The notes below the pieces were generated by a model that searched no databases, was not told the origin of the DNA, and saw only the letters and a program-made list of their open reading frames with translations. Shown here piece by piece: positions 32,340 to 41,975 of a DNA stretch of 64,000 bases (within the stretch, counting starts at the first letter, position 1; the number at the start of each line of letters is the position of its first letter). The translations under genes and the position numbers were made by a program. This DNA is from Solwaraspora sp. WMMD1047 (lineage in GTDB: Bacteria > Actinomycetota > Actinomycetes > Mycobacteriales > Micromonosporaceae): NCBI RefSeq assembly GCF_029626155.1, contig NZ_JARUBL010000001.1:1-64000 (forward strand). The letters run 5' to 3'.

Positions 32340-34393
32340 CCGGTCAGCCGCAGCACGTCGAGGGTCCGCATGGTGGCGGCGTCGGTCGCCTGGGCGGCGG
32401 TGTCGGAGAAGGTCCAGAGCACCCCGTCGATCATCATCGACCGGCGGATCGCGGTGGCGTGGGCCGGGTCGATCCGGTCCGGCGGGCCGCCCTCGGCGCC
32501 GGCCGGCGGTGGGTGCTCGACCCGGCCGAGTTCGGTGAACGCCGTGTCGTCGACCCGCAGTACCAGTGCGCCGCTGGTGTCGGCGGGTCGGCCCAGACCG
32601 GCGTCACCGTGGGTGGTCAGCGGCACCACCAGCAGCCGGTCGGCCGGCCAGTAGAGGAACGCGTGGGGGTCGAACTCCGCCTCCGATCGGCCGTACCGGA
32701 CGTGGTGTTGGGCCAGCCGGTTCGGGTTCGACAGGTCGGAGACGTCGAAGAGGGAGAGTTGGGTGCCCAGGGTCCGACCGCGCGTGGACGCCTCCTGCCC
32801 GATGCCGAGCAACCGATCGCCCGCCACCGGATGCAGGTAAGCAGAGTAGCCGGTGATTTTCAGCTCGCCGGTCACCCGGGGCGCGTCCGGTCTGGAAAGG
32901 TCCACTGTGTAGAGCGGGTCGGTCTCGCGGAAGGTGACGACGTACCCGACGGGGCCGGCGAAGCGGACCGAGTAGATCCGTTCGCCCCGGCCGAGTCCGG
33001 TGACCCGGCCGGTCTCGGTGAGGGTGTCACCGTCGGCCCGCAGCACGTACACCGACGAGGTCGAGTTGGGCTCGTCGCCCCAGGTGCGTCCGCTGGTGGT
33101 GGCGACCCGCAGGTGACCGTCCCATTCGGACATCGCGTACTGGTTGACCAGCCAGCCCGGCACGCTGGCCGAGGTGAGATAGCGGGGCCGGCCGGGACCG
33201 GACGCGTCGAACTGGTGGATCTCGGTCAGCTCGTCCTTCGCGTCCGGCGCGGCCCGGCCGCCCAGCAGGGTCGGCAGCACCCGCCACCGCTGGTCGTTGG
33301 CGATGTAGAGCCGGGATCCGTTGCTGTAGACCGTCTCGCCGTCGGCAACCACGGTGAGCGGGTCACCGTCGGCCAGTCCGGTCGCGCGGTCCGCCGCCAG
33401 GTCGAAACTGAGTACGGTCAGCAGCGCGGCGCCGGAGTAGCTGGCCGGCCGGACCAGCCGGTCGCACCCGACGTGCCCGGCGCGGGTGGTTCCGCCGATG
33501 GTCACCTCATATCCGGGCAGCCACGCCTCCAGCGGGGCGGCGGCGATGACCTTCCGGTTGGCGGCCAGCCGCTCCTTGTCGTCGTCGTTCGGCCGGTGCG
33601 GGAACTCCAGTCGGGGTGCCGAGCGGACCACCACCCGGGCGGTGCCTCCCACCTGGCGGGCGTCGACCAGGTCGCCGTCGATGGCGTAGTCGCTGACGAT
33701 CGTCGGTGGGCCGGCGAGGTCGACCAGGACCAGCCGGGGGCGGGCGGGTTCGGTGTCCGGCCCGGGCTTCTGGCCGCCCCGCCTGATGTCGCCGTACGTC
33801 GGCGGGATCAGCACCAGCGCCCGGTCGCCGTGCAGCAGCAGTTGGCTCTGTGCCCAGGGTGCCCAGGCGTCCTGGTCGACGAGGGCGAGTTTCCCGGTCA
33901 CCCGCCGGGCGGCCGGGTCGATGACCCGCAGCGTGCCGCCGGTGACCGTGACGATCCGGCGGCCGTCGGTCTTCACCAGATCCGGTTCATCCACTCCGGA
34001 CTCGTGGTTGTTGGTGCCGGAGTGGGTGCCGTCCTGGGGCCGCGCGCTGTCCGGCGCCGCCTTGCCCTCGGCGGTGCTGCCTCGGGCCGCGCCGTCCTGG
34101 GCGGCGCCGGCGGCGGCGGTGTCGCCGTCGATCGCGGTCCGGGCGCGACCGCCGCCGTCGAAACCCCATGGACCGACGTACGCCTGGGCGGCGGCTCGGA
34201 GGCCGGCCAGTGCCTCGGCGCAGGAGTCGAAGGCGACGAGGCGGAAGCCGCCGGGCACCGGGTGGGTGGCGATGGGTGGCGCCGCGGTCGGTGTCGCGGT
34301 GCAGGCGGTGAGCACCACCAGGCCGAGCAGGGCGGCGAGCCCCGCCCTGCCTGATCGCCGGTCGGCTGTTCGTAGTCCCCGTCGCTGTCCCAT
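32336..34393 (-). CDS. Secreted beta-propeller lipoprotein
   Basis: 685 residues from MGQRRGLRTAD. A signal peptide with a lipobox (LVVLTAC) gives a lipid-anchored cysteine near residue 32. The large domain carries the marks of the C-terminal beta-propeller family: 'NNHESGVDEPDLVKTDGRRIVTVTGGTLRVID', 'QFDASGPGRPRYLTSASVPGWLVNQYAMSEWDGHLRVATT' and 'SLFDVSDLSNPNRLAQHHV'. Role on the cell surface unknown. The frame extends 72 codons upstream but lacks family similarity there. The 3' end overlaps the convergent YbjN-like gene by 4 nt. Confidence 0.88.
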   Translation of the reverse strand: MGQRRGLRTADRRSGRAGLAALLGLVVLTACTATPTAAPPIATHPVPGGFRLVAFDSCAEALAGLRAAAQAYVGPWGFDGGGRARTAIDGDTAAAGAAQDGAARGSTAEGKAAPDSARPQDGTHSGTNNHESGVDEPDLVKTDGRRIVTVTGGTLRVIDPAARRVTGKLALVDQDAWAPWAQSQLLLHGDRALVLIPPTYGDIRRGGQKPGPDTEPARPRLVLVDLAGPPTIVSDYAIDGDLVDARQVGGTARVVVRSAPRLEFPHRPNDDDKERLAANRKVIAAAPLEAWLPGYEVTIGGTTRAGHVGCDRLVRPASYSGAALLTVLSFDLAADRATGLADGDPLTVVADGETVYSNGSRLYIANDQRWRVLPTLLGGRAAPDAKDELTEIHQFDASGPGRPRYLTSASVPGWLVNQYAMSEWDGHLRVATTSGRTWGDEPNSTSSVYVLRADGDTLTETGRVTGLGRGERIYSVRFAGPVGYVVTFRETDPLYTVDLSRPDAPRVTGELKITGYSAYLHPVAGDRLLGIGQEASTRGRTLGTQLSLFDVSDLSNPNRLAQHHVRYGRSEAEFDPHAFLYWPADRLLVVPLTTHGDAGLGRPADTSGALVLRVDDTAFTELGRVEHPPPAGAEGGPPDRIDPAHATAIRRSMMIDGVLWTFSDTAAQATDAATMRTLDVLRLTG

Positions 34394-34526
34394 GCCCTCT
34401 TCGACGCGATACCCGCCGACCCGGTTCCCGCCTGCCCCCGGCTCTCGGCTACCCCCCGGCCCGGACCCGGGGGACCGCTGCCTGTTACCCGCCGGTGAAC
34501 CTGATCCGAAAAACATGCCTGGTTGG

Positions 34527-34568
34527 CGATATACCACCGAGTCATAATCATGACTCCGTTGTATATCG
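34527..34568. repeat. 19-bp imperfect inverted repeat, AT-rich
   Basis: CGATATACCACCGAGTCAT (34527-34545) and the reverse complement of 34550-34568 agree at 17 of 19 positions around a 4-nt loop. It lies between the propeller gene start (34393) and the lrp gene end (34631), both on the minus strand. It could terminate the lrp transcript or be an operator for the lipoprotein gene. Its AT-richness argues for an operator. Confidence 0.75.
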
Positions 34569-34630
34569 ACCAATGCGATTGTCGCCGCGCTGCTGCGACC
34601 AGTCCACACCGGACGCTCCGCTCGGATTCC

Positions 34631-35110
34631 TCAGGCCGGCGGCGGTGCGACCGAGGGTGACTCGGCCAGCCGGGACAGCACGATCATGCTCCGGGTGGAG
34701 GTGACGAACGACTCCGCCCGCAGCCGTTCCAGCGCCTGCTCCAGGTGGGCGATGTCGGCGGCCCGCAGGTGCACCAGCGCGTCCGCCTCGCCGGAGACCG
34801 TGTAGGCGCCGATCACCTCCGGGTGCCGCCGGGCGGCGACCGCGATCTGCGCCGGGGTGGTCCGGCCGGTGCAGAACAGCTCCACGAACGCCTCGGTGTT
34901 CCAACCGACGGCGGCCGGGTCGACAACGGCCGTGAATCCCTTGATCACCCCCTCCGCGCGCAGCCGGTCCACCCGGCGCTTGACCGCCGGCGCGGAGAGC
35001 GAGACCCGGCTGCCGATCTCCGCGTACGACGCCCGCGCGTCGGCGACCAGTGATGCAATGATCCGCTGGTCGACCCCGTCGATCTGCAACGTTCCGCCTC
35101 TCGGAAGCAA
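34631..35110 (-). CDS. Lrp/AsnC-family transcriptional regulator
   Basis: 159 residues. N-terminal winged helix ('VDQRIIASLVADARASYAEIGSRVSLSAPAVKRRVDRLRAEGVI', about 12-55), then the RAM effector domain ('VGAYTVSGEADALVHLRAADIAHLEQALERL'-like pattern, about 85-145). It is divergent from a DDAH-family gene 47 bp away. This layout suggests it senses an amino acid such as arginine or a derivative and controls that gene. Confidence 0.93.
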   Translation of the reverse strand: MLPRGGTLQIDGVDQRIIASLVADARASYAEIGSRVSLSAPAVKRRVDRLRAEGVIKGFTAVVDPAAVGWNTEAFVELFCTGRTTPAQIAVAARRHPEVIGAYTVSGEADALVHLRAADIAHLEQALERLRAESFVTSTRSMIVLSRLAESPSVAPPPA

Positions 35111-35157
35111 GAATTCCGGCTGTTAGTGCCTGCTCAACATACCTACTCTTGGTTTTC

Positions 35158-35985
35158 GTGAACCAGCAGCGGATCCCAAGAAAGCGGACATATCTCATGT
35201 GTTCGCCGGAGTACTTCGACGTCGAGTACGCCATCAACCCGTGGATGGACCCCGGCACGCCGGTGGACACCGAACTCGCCGTCAAGCAGTGGGACCGGCT
35301 CCGGGAGACCCTGCTCGACCTCGGCCACACCGTGCACGTGCTGCGCCCGGTGCCCGGCCTGCCCGACCTGGTCTACGCGGCCAACGGCGCCCTCACCGTC
35401 GACGGCACCGCGTACGGCGCGACGTTCCGGCACCCGCAGCGCGCCGCCGAGGCCGGCGTCCACCGCGCCTTCTACGCCGAACAGGGCTGGCGTTACGTCG
35501 AATCCGGCGAGATCAACGAGGGCGAGGGCGACTTCGCCTACCTGCCGGAGGCGTACGGCGGGCTGCTCCTCGCCGGGTACGGCTTCCGCACCGAACCGGC
35601 CGCGCACGCCGAGGCGCAGGAGGTGCTGGGCCGGCCGGTGCTGTCGCTGCGGCTGGTGGACCCGCGCTTCTACCACCTCGACACCGCGCTCGGCGTGCTG
35701 GATGACCGGACCATCAGCTACTTCCCGGGCGCGTTCTCGATCGCCGCCCAGCGGGTGCTGGGCCAGCTCTTCCCGGACGCGCTGCTGGCCGACGAGGTCG
35801 ACGCGTTCGCCTTCGGCCTGAACCTGGTCGGCGACGGCCGGCACGTCCTGCTCAACAGCGAGGCGACCGGCCTGGCCGCGAAGCTCGCGGCGGCCGGCTA
35901 CACCCCGGTACCGGTCGAACTCACCGAACTACGCAAGGGCGGCGGCAGCGTCAAATGCTGCATCGCCGAACTCCGCACCGGATGA
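35158..35985 (+). CDS. ddaH: DDAH-family amidinohydrolase (dimethylargininase-like)
   Basis: 275 residues from the GTG at 35158. 'CSPEYFDVEYAINPWMDP' near the N-terminus, 'ANGALTVDG', 'EGEGDFAYLPE' and the end 'KGGGSVKCCIAELRTG' with the catalytic-cysteine region match DDAH and related guanidine-modifying enzymes. These hydrolyse methylated arginine to citrulline, or act as N-omega-hydrolases or ornithine-forming relatives. Exact substrate not certain. Controlled most likely by the divergent Lrp gene. Confidence 0.85.
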   Translation: MNQQRIPRKRTYLMCSPEYFDVEYAINPWMDPGTPVDTELAVKQWDRLRETLLDLGHTVHVLRPVPGLPDLVYAANGALTVDGTAYGATFRHPQRAAEAGVHRAFYAEQGWRYVESGEINEGEGDFAYLPEAYGGLLLAGYGFRTEPAAHAEAQEVLGRPVLSLRLVDPRFYHLDTALGVLDDRTISYFPGAFSIAAQRVLGQLFPDALLADEVDAFAFGLNLVGDGRHVLLNSEATGLAAKLAAAGYTPVPVELTELRKGGGSVKCCIAELRTG

Positions 35986-35999
35986 TATCGTGATAGCAT
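35982..35999. promoter_or_regulatory. Palindrome upstream of the VapBC-like pair, candidate operator
   Basis: ATGATATC (35982-35989), 2 nt, then GATAGCAT (35992-35999): arms match at 7 of 8 positions. It is AT-rich within GC-rich DNA, overlaps the ddaH stop and lies about 20 bp before the antitoxin ATG, where autoregulating ribbon-helix-helix antitoxins bind. Confidence 0.55.
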
Positions 36000-36020
36000 T
36001 ACTCCGGTTGGAGGTGTCAT

Positions 36021-36245
36021 ATGCCCAATATTCTCGTCCGAGACCTTAGCCAGGAGGCCATCGACCGCATCGATGCCGCCGCCGCCAACCTCGGGCTGTC
36101 CCGCAACGAATACCTGCGCCGCAAGTTCGAGGAGAACATCAGCCCGGCCGGCGAGCGGACCGTCACCGCTGAGGACTGGCAACGATCCGCAGAGGCATTC
36201 GCGGATCTTGCTGACCCCGAGGTCATGGAGAACGCATGGCGGTGA
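36021..36245 (+). CDS. vapB: Ribbon-helix-helix antitoxin (VapB-like)
   Basis: 74 residues. '[37 protein letters not shown]' is a ribbon-helix-helix DNA-binding fold (about 3-40). The acidic tail '[22 protein letters not shown]' would wrap the toxin. GGAGG lies 10 nt before the ATG. It overlaps the toxin gene by 10 nt. Probably represses its own promoter through the palindrome at 35982-35999. Confidence 0.88.
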   Translation: MPNILVRDLSQEAIDRIDAAAANLGLSRNEYLRRKFEENISPAGERTVTAEDWQRSAEAFADLADPEVMENAWR

Positions 36246-36667
36246 CGAGTTGGCTGATCGACAAGTCCGCGTACATCCGTCTCCAACTCGGCCAGGTGGC
36301 GAACCGGGACGAATGGAGCGCACGCATCAGCCGCGGGTTGGTCCGACTCTCCTCCATCACCCGGCTGGAGCTTGGCTACTCGGCACGCTCTGGAGAGGTG
36401 GGACGGCGGCAGTTCGCCGTCCCGCCGCTCTCCTTGATGCCGGTCGAGCATCTGACACCCGCCATCGAGGACCGGGCGCTGGAGGTTCAGATGCTGCTCG
36501 CAGACCGCGGCCAGCACCGTACCCCGTCAATCCCTGACCTCTTCATCGCGGCGACGGCCGAAAAGGCGGGACTGACCGTCCTCGCCGTCGACAAGGACTT
36601 CGACCTCATCGCCGCCGTCACGGGCCAGTCAGTTGAGGCCCTCTCTGAGCTCTCTGACGGGCGTTAG
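36236..36667 (+). CDS. vapC: PIN-domain ribonuclease toxin (VapC-like)
   Basis: 143 residues. PIN-domain acidic residues are in place: D9 ('WLIDKSAY'), E near 45 ('ITRLELGYS'), D near 100 ('[10 protein letters not shown]') and D near 120 ('[10 protein letters not shown]'). The known family cleaves tRNA or rRNA. It overlaps vapB and ends 4 nt into the 3' end of the convergent binding-protein gene. The pair looks intact and chromosomal, 17 kb from the CRISPR locus. Confidence 0.9.
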   Translation: MAVTSWLIDKSAYIRLQLGQVANRDEWSARISRGLVRLSSITRLELGYSARSGEVGRRQFAVPPLSLMPVEHLTPAIEDRALEVQMLLADRGQHRTPSIPDLFIAATAEKAGLTVLAVDKDFDLIAAVTGQSVEALSELSDGR

Positions 36668-37863
36668 CCCAGGGTGGCCAGTTCGTTGATCAGTAGGTTC
36701 GAGAGGACCTGACCGTCGCGCTGGACCCGGCGCAGGTACCACTTCTGCTGCGGCGTACGCGGCTGGTTGAACTGCCACGGGCCGCGCGGGCTGTCGATCT
36801 GCCCGACCCGGCCCAGCGCCAGGTTCACCTGCTGCGAGTTGGGGTTCCCGCCGGCGATCCGGATCGCCTTGTTCAGCACCTGCGCGGCGTCGTACGAGGC
36901 CATCGCGTAGGTGGTCGGCGAGGCGCCGTGGGCCTTCCGGTAGGCCGACGCGAACCGGCGGTTCGCCGCGTTGTTCAGGTCGGCCGAGTAGTTCAGGGCG
37001 GTCATGATGCCGTTCGCCTCGTTGTCCTTCAGGTCGGCGAGCACCTCGCCCTCGGTCAGGAAACCGGGACCGTACACCTGGTTGCGGTATCCGGAGGCGT
37101 AGAGCTGCTTGAGGAACTGGGTGGCCGCCGCCCCCGCGTAGGAGCAGTAGATGGCGTCCGGGTTGCGGTCCCGCAGCCGACTGATATCGGCGGCGAAGTG
37201 GTTTTCGTCCGGTTCGGTGGTGAACTCCGTCCAGATCACCGGGTCGGAGATCCGGCTGTCGGACGGTCCGAACGCCTGCCGGAAGCCCTCCACCGAGTCC
37301 AGGCCGCCCTGGAACTCGGGCGCGATGATCGCGACCTTGCCGTTGCGGGGCACCCGCTGGGCGACGTACGGGGCCAGCGCCCGACCCGGCTCGTCATCGA
37401 CGTACGACGTCCGCCAGATGTACACCACGCTCTGCAGGGAGGCGGGTGAGGCGTTCGACCCGATCAGCGGCACCCGGGCCTCCTCGACCGCGTCCCGGAT
37501 GCCGAGCATCACCGAGGAGTTGGCCACCCCGGTCAGCGCCAGCACGCCCTGGCGCATCAGGTCTTCCAGCGCGGCCTTCCCGGAGTCGGCCGTCTCGCCC
37601 TCGTCGGCGGTGACCAGGTTCACCGGGTGGCCACCGAGCCGCTGGTCGTTCTGGTCGAGGAAGAGCTGGAAACCCTTGGCCATCTCGTCACCGATCGGCT
37701 TGTAGCCGCCGGTCTGTGGCACCATCAGGCCGATCTTGACCGGGTCGTCGCTGAGCAGCTCGGCGGCCTCGTCGTCCTCGGTCGCGGAGTCGGTGCTGCA
37801 GGCGGCGGCGAACCCGGTCGCGCCGAGCGCGGCCATCAGCTTGAGAGCCGTCCTGCGTTCCAT
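36664..37863 (-). CDS. ABC transporter substrate-binding lipoprotein (branched-chain amino acid type)
   Basis: 399 residues from [14 protein letters not shown]. The signal peptide ends in the lipobox GFAAAC. The mature part is a Leu/Ile/Val-binding-protein fold: '[31 protein letters not shown]', '[35 protein letters not shown]', '[23 protein letters not shown]'. The ATPase and permease genes are not adjacent, so it is an orphan here. Ligand unknown (amino acid, amide or similar). Confidence 0.9.
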   Translation of the reverse strand: MERRTALKLMAALGATGFAAACSTDSATEDDEAAELLSDDPVKIGLMVPQTGGYKPIGDEMAKGFQLFLDQNDQRLGGHPVNLVTADEGETADSGKAALEDLMRQGVLALTGVANSSVMLGIRDAVEEARVPLIGSNASPASLQSVVYIWRTSYVDDEPGRALAPYVAQRVPRNGKVAIIAPEFQGGLDSVEGFRQAFGPSDSRISDPVIWTEFTTEPDENHFAADISRLRDRNPDAIYCSYAGAAATQFLKQLYASGYRNQVYGPGFLTEGEVLADLKDNEANGIMTALNYSADLNNAANRRFASAYRKAHGASPTTYAMASYDAAQVLNKAIRIAGGNPNSQQVNLALGRVGQIDSPRGPWQFNQPRTPQQKWYLRRVQRDGQVLSNLLINELATLG

Positions 37864-38124
37864 CTGCGACAAGGGTTTCCTCCCCGTAGGTGCGGGCCGT
37901 GCCAGCCCATCCGGCGTTCTACCCGGTTCGGGTCGTGGCGTCAATGCCCGGGGGTCTCCTGACCAGGGAATGTAACGCCATACTTACCTTGAGCCAGCCG
38001 GGGTGTTTCCTGGTCGACGAGCCTGCGGCGAAGACTACCGCGCAGTAGCAGTGCCTGGTCGGACGGGTGTGGGGGGTCGGCCCCCGCGAGCGGCCGGTCC
38101 GCCGGCTGCGCGAAGATGGAGGGC

Positions 38125-38730
38125 ATGACCGACGCTCCAGGTACCCCTGAGAACAGCGAGCCCACCGGTCCGAGCGGTGGCCGCCCCGGCACGGTGGTGG
38201 TGGTCGGCCCGGACGGCCGGCCCGTCGGCACCGTGCAGACCGACGGCGAGTCGCACGCCGAGGACCCGGCCCGCCTGGTCGAGCAGCCCGCCAAGGTGAT
38301 GCGGATCGGCAGCATGATCAAGCAGCTGCTGGAGGAGGTCAAGGCGGCGCCGCTCGACGACGCGAGCCGCAACCGGCTGCGCGAGATCCACCAGCGGTCG
38401 ATCGTCGAGCTGGAGGACGGCCTGGCTCCCGAACTCCGCGACGAGCTGGAGCGGCTCTCCCTGCCGTTCGGCGAGGGCGTCACCCCCAGCGAGGGCGAGC
38501 TGCGGATCGCCCAGGCCCAGCTGGTCGGCTGGCTGGAGGGGCTCTTCCACGGCATCCAGGCCGCGCTCGTCGCGCAGCAGATGGCGGCCCGGGTGCAGCT
38601 TGAGCAGATGCGCTCCGGCGGCCGGCAGGCGCTGCCGGCTGGTCCCGGCGGTGGCCTGCTGCCGGGCATGCCCGGCACCGGCGGCCCGAACCAGCCCGGC
38701 GACGGCCACAGCACCGGCCAGTACCTCTGA
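38125..38730 (+). CDS. bpa: Bacterial proteasome activator Bpa/PafE-like
   Basis: 201 residues from the ATG at 38125, with GGAGGG just upstream (an ATG at 38116 is less well placed). The core four-helix region 'LVEQPAKVMRIGSMIKQLLEEVKAAPLDDASRNRLREIHQRSIVELEDGLAPELRDELERL' is characteristic. The C-terminus GQYL is the HbYX-like motif that docks into the 20S proteasome and opens its gate independently of ATP. Its presence supports an actinobacterial host with a proteasome. Confidence 0.92.
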   Translation: MTDAPGTPENSEPTGPSGGRPGTVVVVGPDGRPVGTVQTDGESHAEDPARLVEQPAKVMRIGSMIKQLLEEVKAAPLDDASRNRLREIHQRSIVELEDGLAPELRDELERLSLPFGEGVTPSEGELRIAQAQLVGWLEGLFHGIQAALVAQQMAARVQLEQMRSGGRQALPAGPGGGLLPGMPGTGGPNQPGDGHSTGQYL

Positions 38731-38753
38731 CGGGTCCCGGGCGGGTCGCGGCC

Positions 38754-39614
38754 TCAGCCGCCCTGGCGCTGCGCGGGCGGGCGGGGCTGGGGCTCCGGCG
38801 GGAAGAGCCGCTCCAGGTGGGCGGCGACCCCGTCCTCCTCGTGCGAGGCGGTCACCTCGTCGGCGATCGCCAGCACCGACCGGTGCGCGTTCGCCACCGC
38901 CACCCCCCGACCCGCCCAGGTCAGCATCGGTACGTCGTTCGGCATGTCCCCGAAGGCGATCACCTCGTCCGCGGTGTGCCCGTGCCGCTCGCAGAACCAG
39001 GCCAGGCCCGCGGCCTTCGTCACCCCGGCGGCGGAGATCTCCACCAGCCCCGAGTACGACGAGTGGGTCGCCTCGGCGAGCCCCTTCAGCGCGGTCGACA
39101 CCACGAGCGCGAACGCGTCCGAGTCGTGGGCGGCGGAGCGGGCCAGCAGCTTCACGGCCGGCTCGGCGATGAGCTGGGCCGGGTCGTCGACCAGCCGGAT
39201 GGTGTGCCCGTGCTCCCACTGCACCGGGTACGCCGACTCGTGCCGCATCTGCCGGCTGTCGGTCACCTCCACCGCCAGGCTCACCTCCGGCACCTCGGCC
39301 CGCAGCCGCGCGACCACCTCGGCCAGCAGCTCCGGGGCGAGCGGGTCGGCCCGCAGCACCTCGTCGTTGACCGGGTCGTAGACCACCGCTCCGTTCGCGC
39401 AGACGGCCGGCAACGGCGCGGGCAGCTGCTCGTACACGGCGGGTAGCCAGCGCAGCGGACGGCCGGTGACCAGCACGACGAGCGTGCCCGCCGCGGAGAT
39501 CCGGGCCAACGTCTCGACGGTCCGGACGCTTACCGTGCGGTCCCGGCGCAACAGCGTCCCGTCCAGGTCGGTGGCGACGACGCGGGGTGGACGGCCGGGT
39601 GGTGCCTCGTTCAT
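38754..39614 (-). CDS. Cof-type HAD-IIB hydrolase
   Basis: 286 residues from the ATG at 39614, overlapping the stop of the upstream paralogue (TGATG). Motif I 'VVATDLDGTLLRRD' (nucleophile aspartate), 'VLVTGRPLRWLPAVY', and motif IV 'VIAFGDMPNDVPMLTWAG' are intact. The family dephosphorylates sugar phosphates, PLP or FMN. The substrate is not predictable. Tandem duplicate of the next gene. Confidence 0.92.
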   Translation of the reverse strand: MNEAPPGRPPRVVATDLDGTLLRRDRTVSVRTVETLARISAAGTLVVLVTGRPLRWLPAVYEQLPAPLPAVCANGAVVYDPVNDEVLRADPLAPELLAEVVARLRAEVPEVSLAVEVTDSRQMRHESAYPVQWEHGHTIRLVDDPAQLIAEPAVKLLARSAAHDSDAFALVVSTALKGLAEATHSSYSGLVEISAAGVTKAAGLAWFCERHGHTADEVIAFGDMPNDVPMLTWAGRGVAVANAHRSVLAIADEVTASHEEDGVAAHLERLFPPEPQPRPPAQRQGG

Positions 39615-40435
39615 CAGTGCGACAGTAGCCGGTCCAGGTAGATCGCCACCCCGTCGTCGTCGTTGCGCAGCGTCACCTCGTCGGCGGCCGTCCGGATGGT
39701 GGGATGGGCGTTCGCGACCGCCACCCGCGCCCAGCCGGCCCACTCGAACATTGGCAGGTCGTTGGGCATGTCACCGAAGACCAGCACGTCCGCCGGGTCG
39801 ACGCCGAGCCGGTCGGCCACCACGGCCAGACCGGTGGCCTTGTCCACCCCCGGCGGGGAGATCTCCACGAACCCCAACCCGGCCTGGGTGAGCGCGGCCT
39901 GGTCGGGGGGCACGATCCGCCGGGCGGCGGCGAGCAACGCGTCCACGTCATGATCGGGGGTACGCGCGAACGCCTTGATCACCTCGTCGGCGACGCACTC
40001 GGACCGGGAGCGGGCCTCGAACCGGTCCGGGTACGGCCAGGAGGCGTCGAAATCCCCCCAGAGCGGCGCCTCGTGGCTGTCCGACGCCTCGACCATCACC
40101 GTGAGCGGCCCGACCTCCGCCTCCAACGCGGCCAGCAGCTGGGCCAGCACCGGTCCGGGTAGCCGCTCGTCGCGCAGCACCACCGGCCCGGCCGGGTCGG
40201 TCTGGTCGACCACCCGACCGCCGCCGGCCATCACCAGGAAGTCGGCGGCCCGGATGTCGTTGCGGGTCAGCTCGGTCAGCCGCGGGCCACGCCCGGTGGC
40301 GCCGACCACCGGGATGCCGGCCCCCCGCACCCGGTCCAGCACCTCGTGGGTGAAGGCCGAGACGGTGTTGTCGCTGCGTACCAGGGTGCCGTCCAGGTCG
40401 GTGGCGATGAGCTTGGGAAGTCCCGGTCGGGGCAT
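39614..40435 (-). CDS. Cof-type HAD-IIB hydrolase, paralogue
   Basis: 273 residues from MPRPGLPKLIATDLDGTLVRSD. Motifs 'VVGATGRGP' and 'VLVFGDMPNDLPMFEWAG' are complete. The pair (this and the next gene) probably arose by tandem duplication, is translationally coupled, and lies downstream of serS on the same strand. Confidence 0.92.
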   Translation of the reverse strand: MPRPGLPKLIATDLDGTLVRSDNTVSAFTHEVLDRVRGAGIPVVGATGRGPRLTELTRNDIRAADFLVMAGGGRVVDQTDPAGPVVLRDERLPGPVLAQLLAALEAEVGPLTVMVEASDSHEAPLWGDFDASWPYPDRFEARSRSECVADEVIKAFARTPDHDVDALLAAARRIVPPDQAALTQAGLGFVEISPPGVDKATGLAVVADRLGVDPADVLVFGDMPNDLPMFEWAGWARVAVANAHPTIRTAADEVTLRNDDDGVAIYLDRLLSH

Positions 40436-40564
40436 GTCTCCTCCTTCGCCCCCGGCGTCCCGGACTGCACCGCCGGCTTCCCGGGCGGCGGGGCAGCAAC
40501 CGTACCTCGCGGACGGTGAGGCGACCATGACTTATCCGCGAACGGCCGGTAAAACCCGGCCGGG

Positions 40565-41821
40565 TCAGCGGGGTTCGAGCACGTCCCGCCCGCCGAGGTA
40601 CGGCTGGAGGGCCTTCGGCACCCGCACCGACCCGTCCGGCTGCTGGTGGTTCTCCAGGATCGGCACCAGCCACCGGGTGGTGGCGAGGGTGCCGTTCAGG
40701 GTCGCGGCGGTCTGCGGTTTCCCGTCGGCGTCCCGGTAGCGGATGTTGAGCCGGCGGGCCTGGAACGTCGTGCAGTTCGACGTCGAGGTGACCTCGCGGT
40801 ACCGCCCCTGCGACGGCACCCACGCCTCGCAGTCGTACTTGCGGGCGGCGCTGGTCCCCAGGTCGCCGGCGGCCACGTCGATCACCCGGTACGGCACCTC
40901 GACCTTGGCGAGCATCTCCTCCTCCCAGGCCAGCAGCCGGAGGTGCTCGGTGTGCGCCTCGTCCGGCCGGCAGTAGGAGAACATCTCCACCTTGTCGAAC
41001 TGGTGCACCCGCAGGATGCCGCGGACGTCCCGGCCGTACGACCCGGCCTCCCGGCGGAAGCACGACGACCAGCCCGCGTACCGCCTCGGCTCGTCCAACG
41101 TCAGGATCTCGTCCGAGTGGTACGCCGCCAGCGGCACCTCGCTGGTGCCCACCAGGAACAGGTCGTCGGCCTCCAGCCGGTAGACCTCGCTGGCGTGTTC
41201 GCCGAGGAAGCCGGTGCCCTCCATCGACTCCGGCTTGACCAGCACGGGCGGGATGGCCGGGGTGAAGCCGTACTCGACGGCCTGGGCGATGGCGAGCTGG
41301 AGCAGGCCGAGCTGCAGCAGCGCGCCGACGCCGGTCAGGTAGTAGAACCTGCTGCCGGAGACCTTGGCCCCGCGCTCCACGTCGATCGCCCGCAGCCCCT
41401 CGCCCAGCTCCAGGTGGTCGCGCGGGTTGTCGATCGCCGGCCGCTCGCCGACCTCGCGGAGCACCACGTAGTCGTCCTCGCCGCCGGCGGGCGCGCCCTC
41501 CTCGACCAGGTTGGGCAGGGCGAGCTGCGCCCGGCGCAGCGCCTGCTCGGCGCCGGTCACCGCCGCCTCGGCGGCCTTCACCTCGGCCGAGAGCTCCTTG
41601 GTGCGGGCCAGCAGCGCGTCCCGTTCGTCACCGGTCGCCTTCGGCATCCGCTTGCCGAGCTGCTTCTGCTCGGCCCGCAGCGCCTCGTAGCGCTGCACCG
41701 ACGCCCGCCGCTCCTCGTCCGCCCGCAGCAGGTCGTCGACGACCGTCTCGGACTCACCGCGCGCACGCTGGCTGGCACGGACGGCTTCCGGGTCGTCACG
41801 GAGCAGACGCAGGTCGATCAC
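40565..41821 (-). CDS. serS: Seryl-tRNA synthetase
   Basis: 418 residues from a GTG start ([18 protein letters not shown]). The N-terminal coiled-coil arm (about 30-100, '[45 protein letters not shown]') binds the long tRNA-Ser arm. Class II motifs are present: '[17 protein letters not shown]', motif 2 '[14 protein letters not shown]' and motif 3 '[19 protein letters not shown]'. Essential housekeeping gene. Confidence 0.98.
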   Translation of the reverse strand: MIDLRLLRDDPEAVRASQRARGESETVVDDLLRADEERRASVQRYEALRAEQKQLGKRMPKATGDERDALLARTKELSAEVKAAEAAVTGAEQALRRAQLALPNLVEEGAPAGGEDDYVVLREVGERPAIDNPRDHLELGEGLRAIDVERGAKVSGSRFYYLTGVGALLQLGLLQLAIAQAVEYGFTPAIPPVLVKPESMEGTGFLGEHASEVYRLEADDLFLVGTSEVPLAAYHSDEILTLDEPRRYAGWSSCFRREAGSYGRDVRGILRVHQFDKVEMFSYCRPDEAHTEHLRLLAWEEEMLAKVEVPYRVIDVAAGDLGTSAARKYDCEAWVPSQGRYREVTSTSNCTTFQARRLNIRYRDADGKPQTAATLNGTLATTRWLVPILENHQQPDGSVRVPKALQPYLGGRDVLEPR

Positions 41822-41975
41822 GGGAACCGAGCCTACCGGTGCCCCGTTGGACACCGCATGTCGATATCCGCCCCCGACATCCGGCCTGCTGCCCTGCCCT
41901 GCGGCCCCGGTTGCGGCTGGCCCGGCCCGAGTCGCCGATTGCCCGGCCCGGGTCGGCCGGTTCCGGTTCCGCGGC

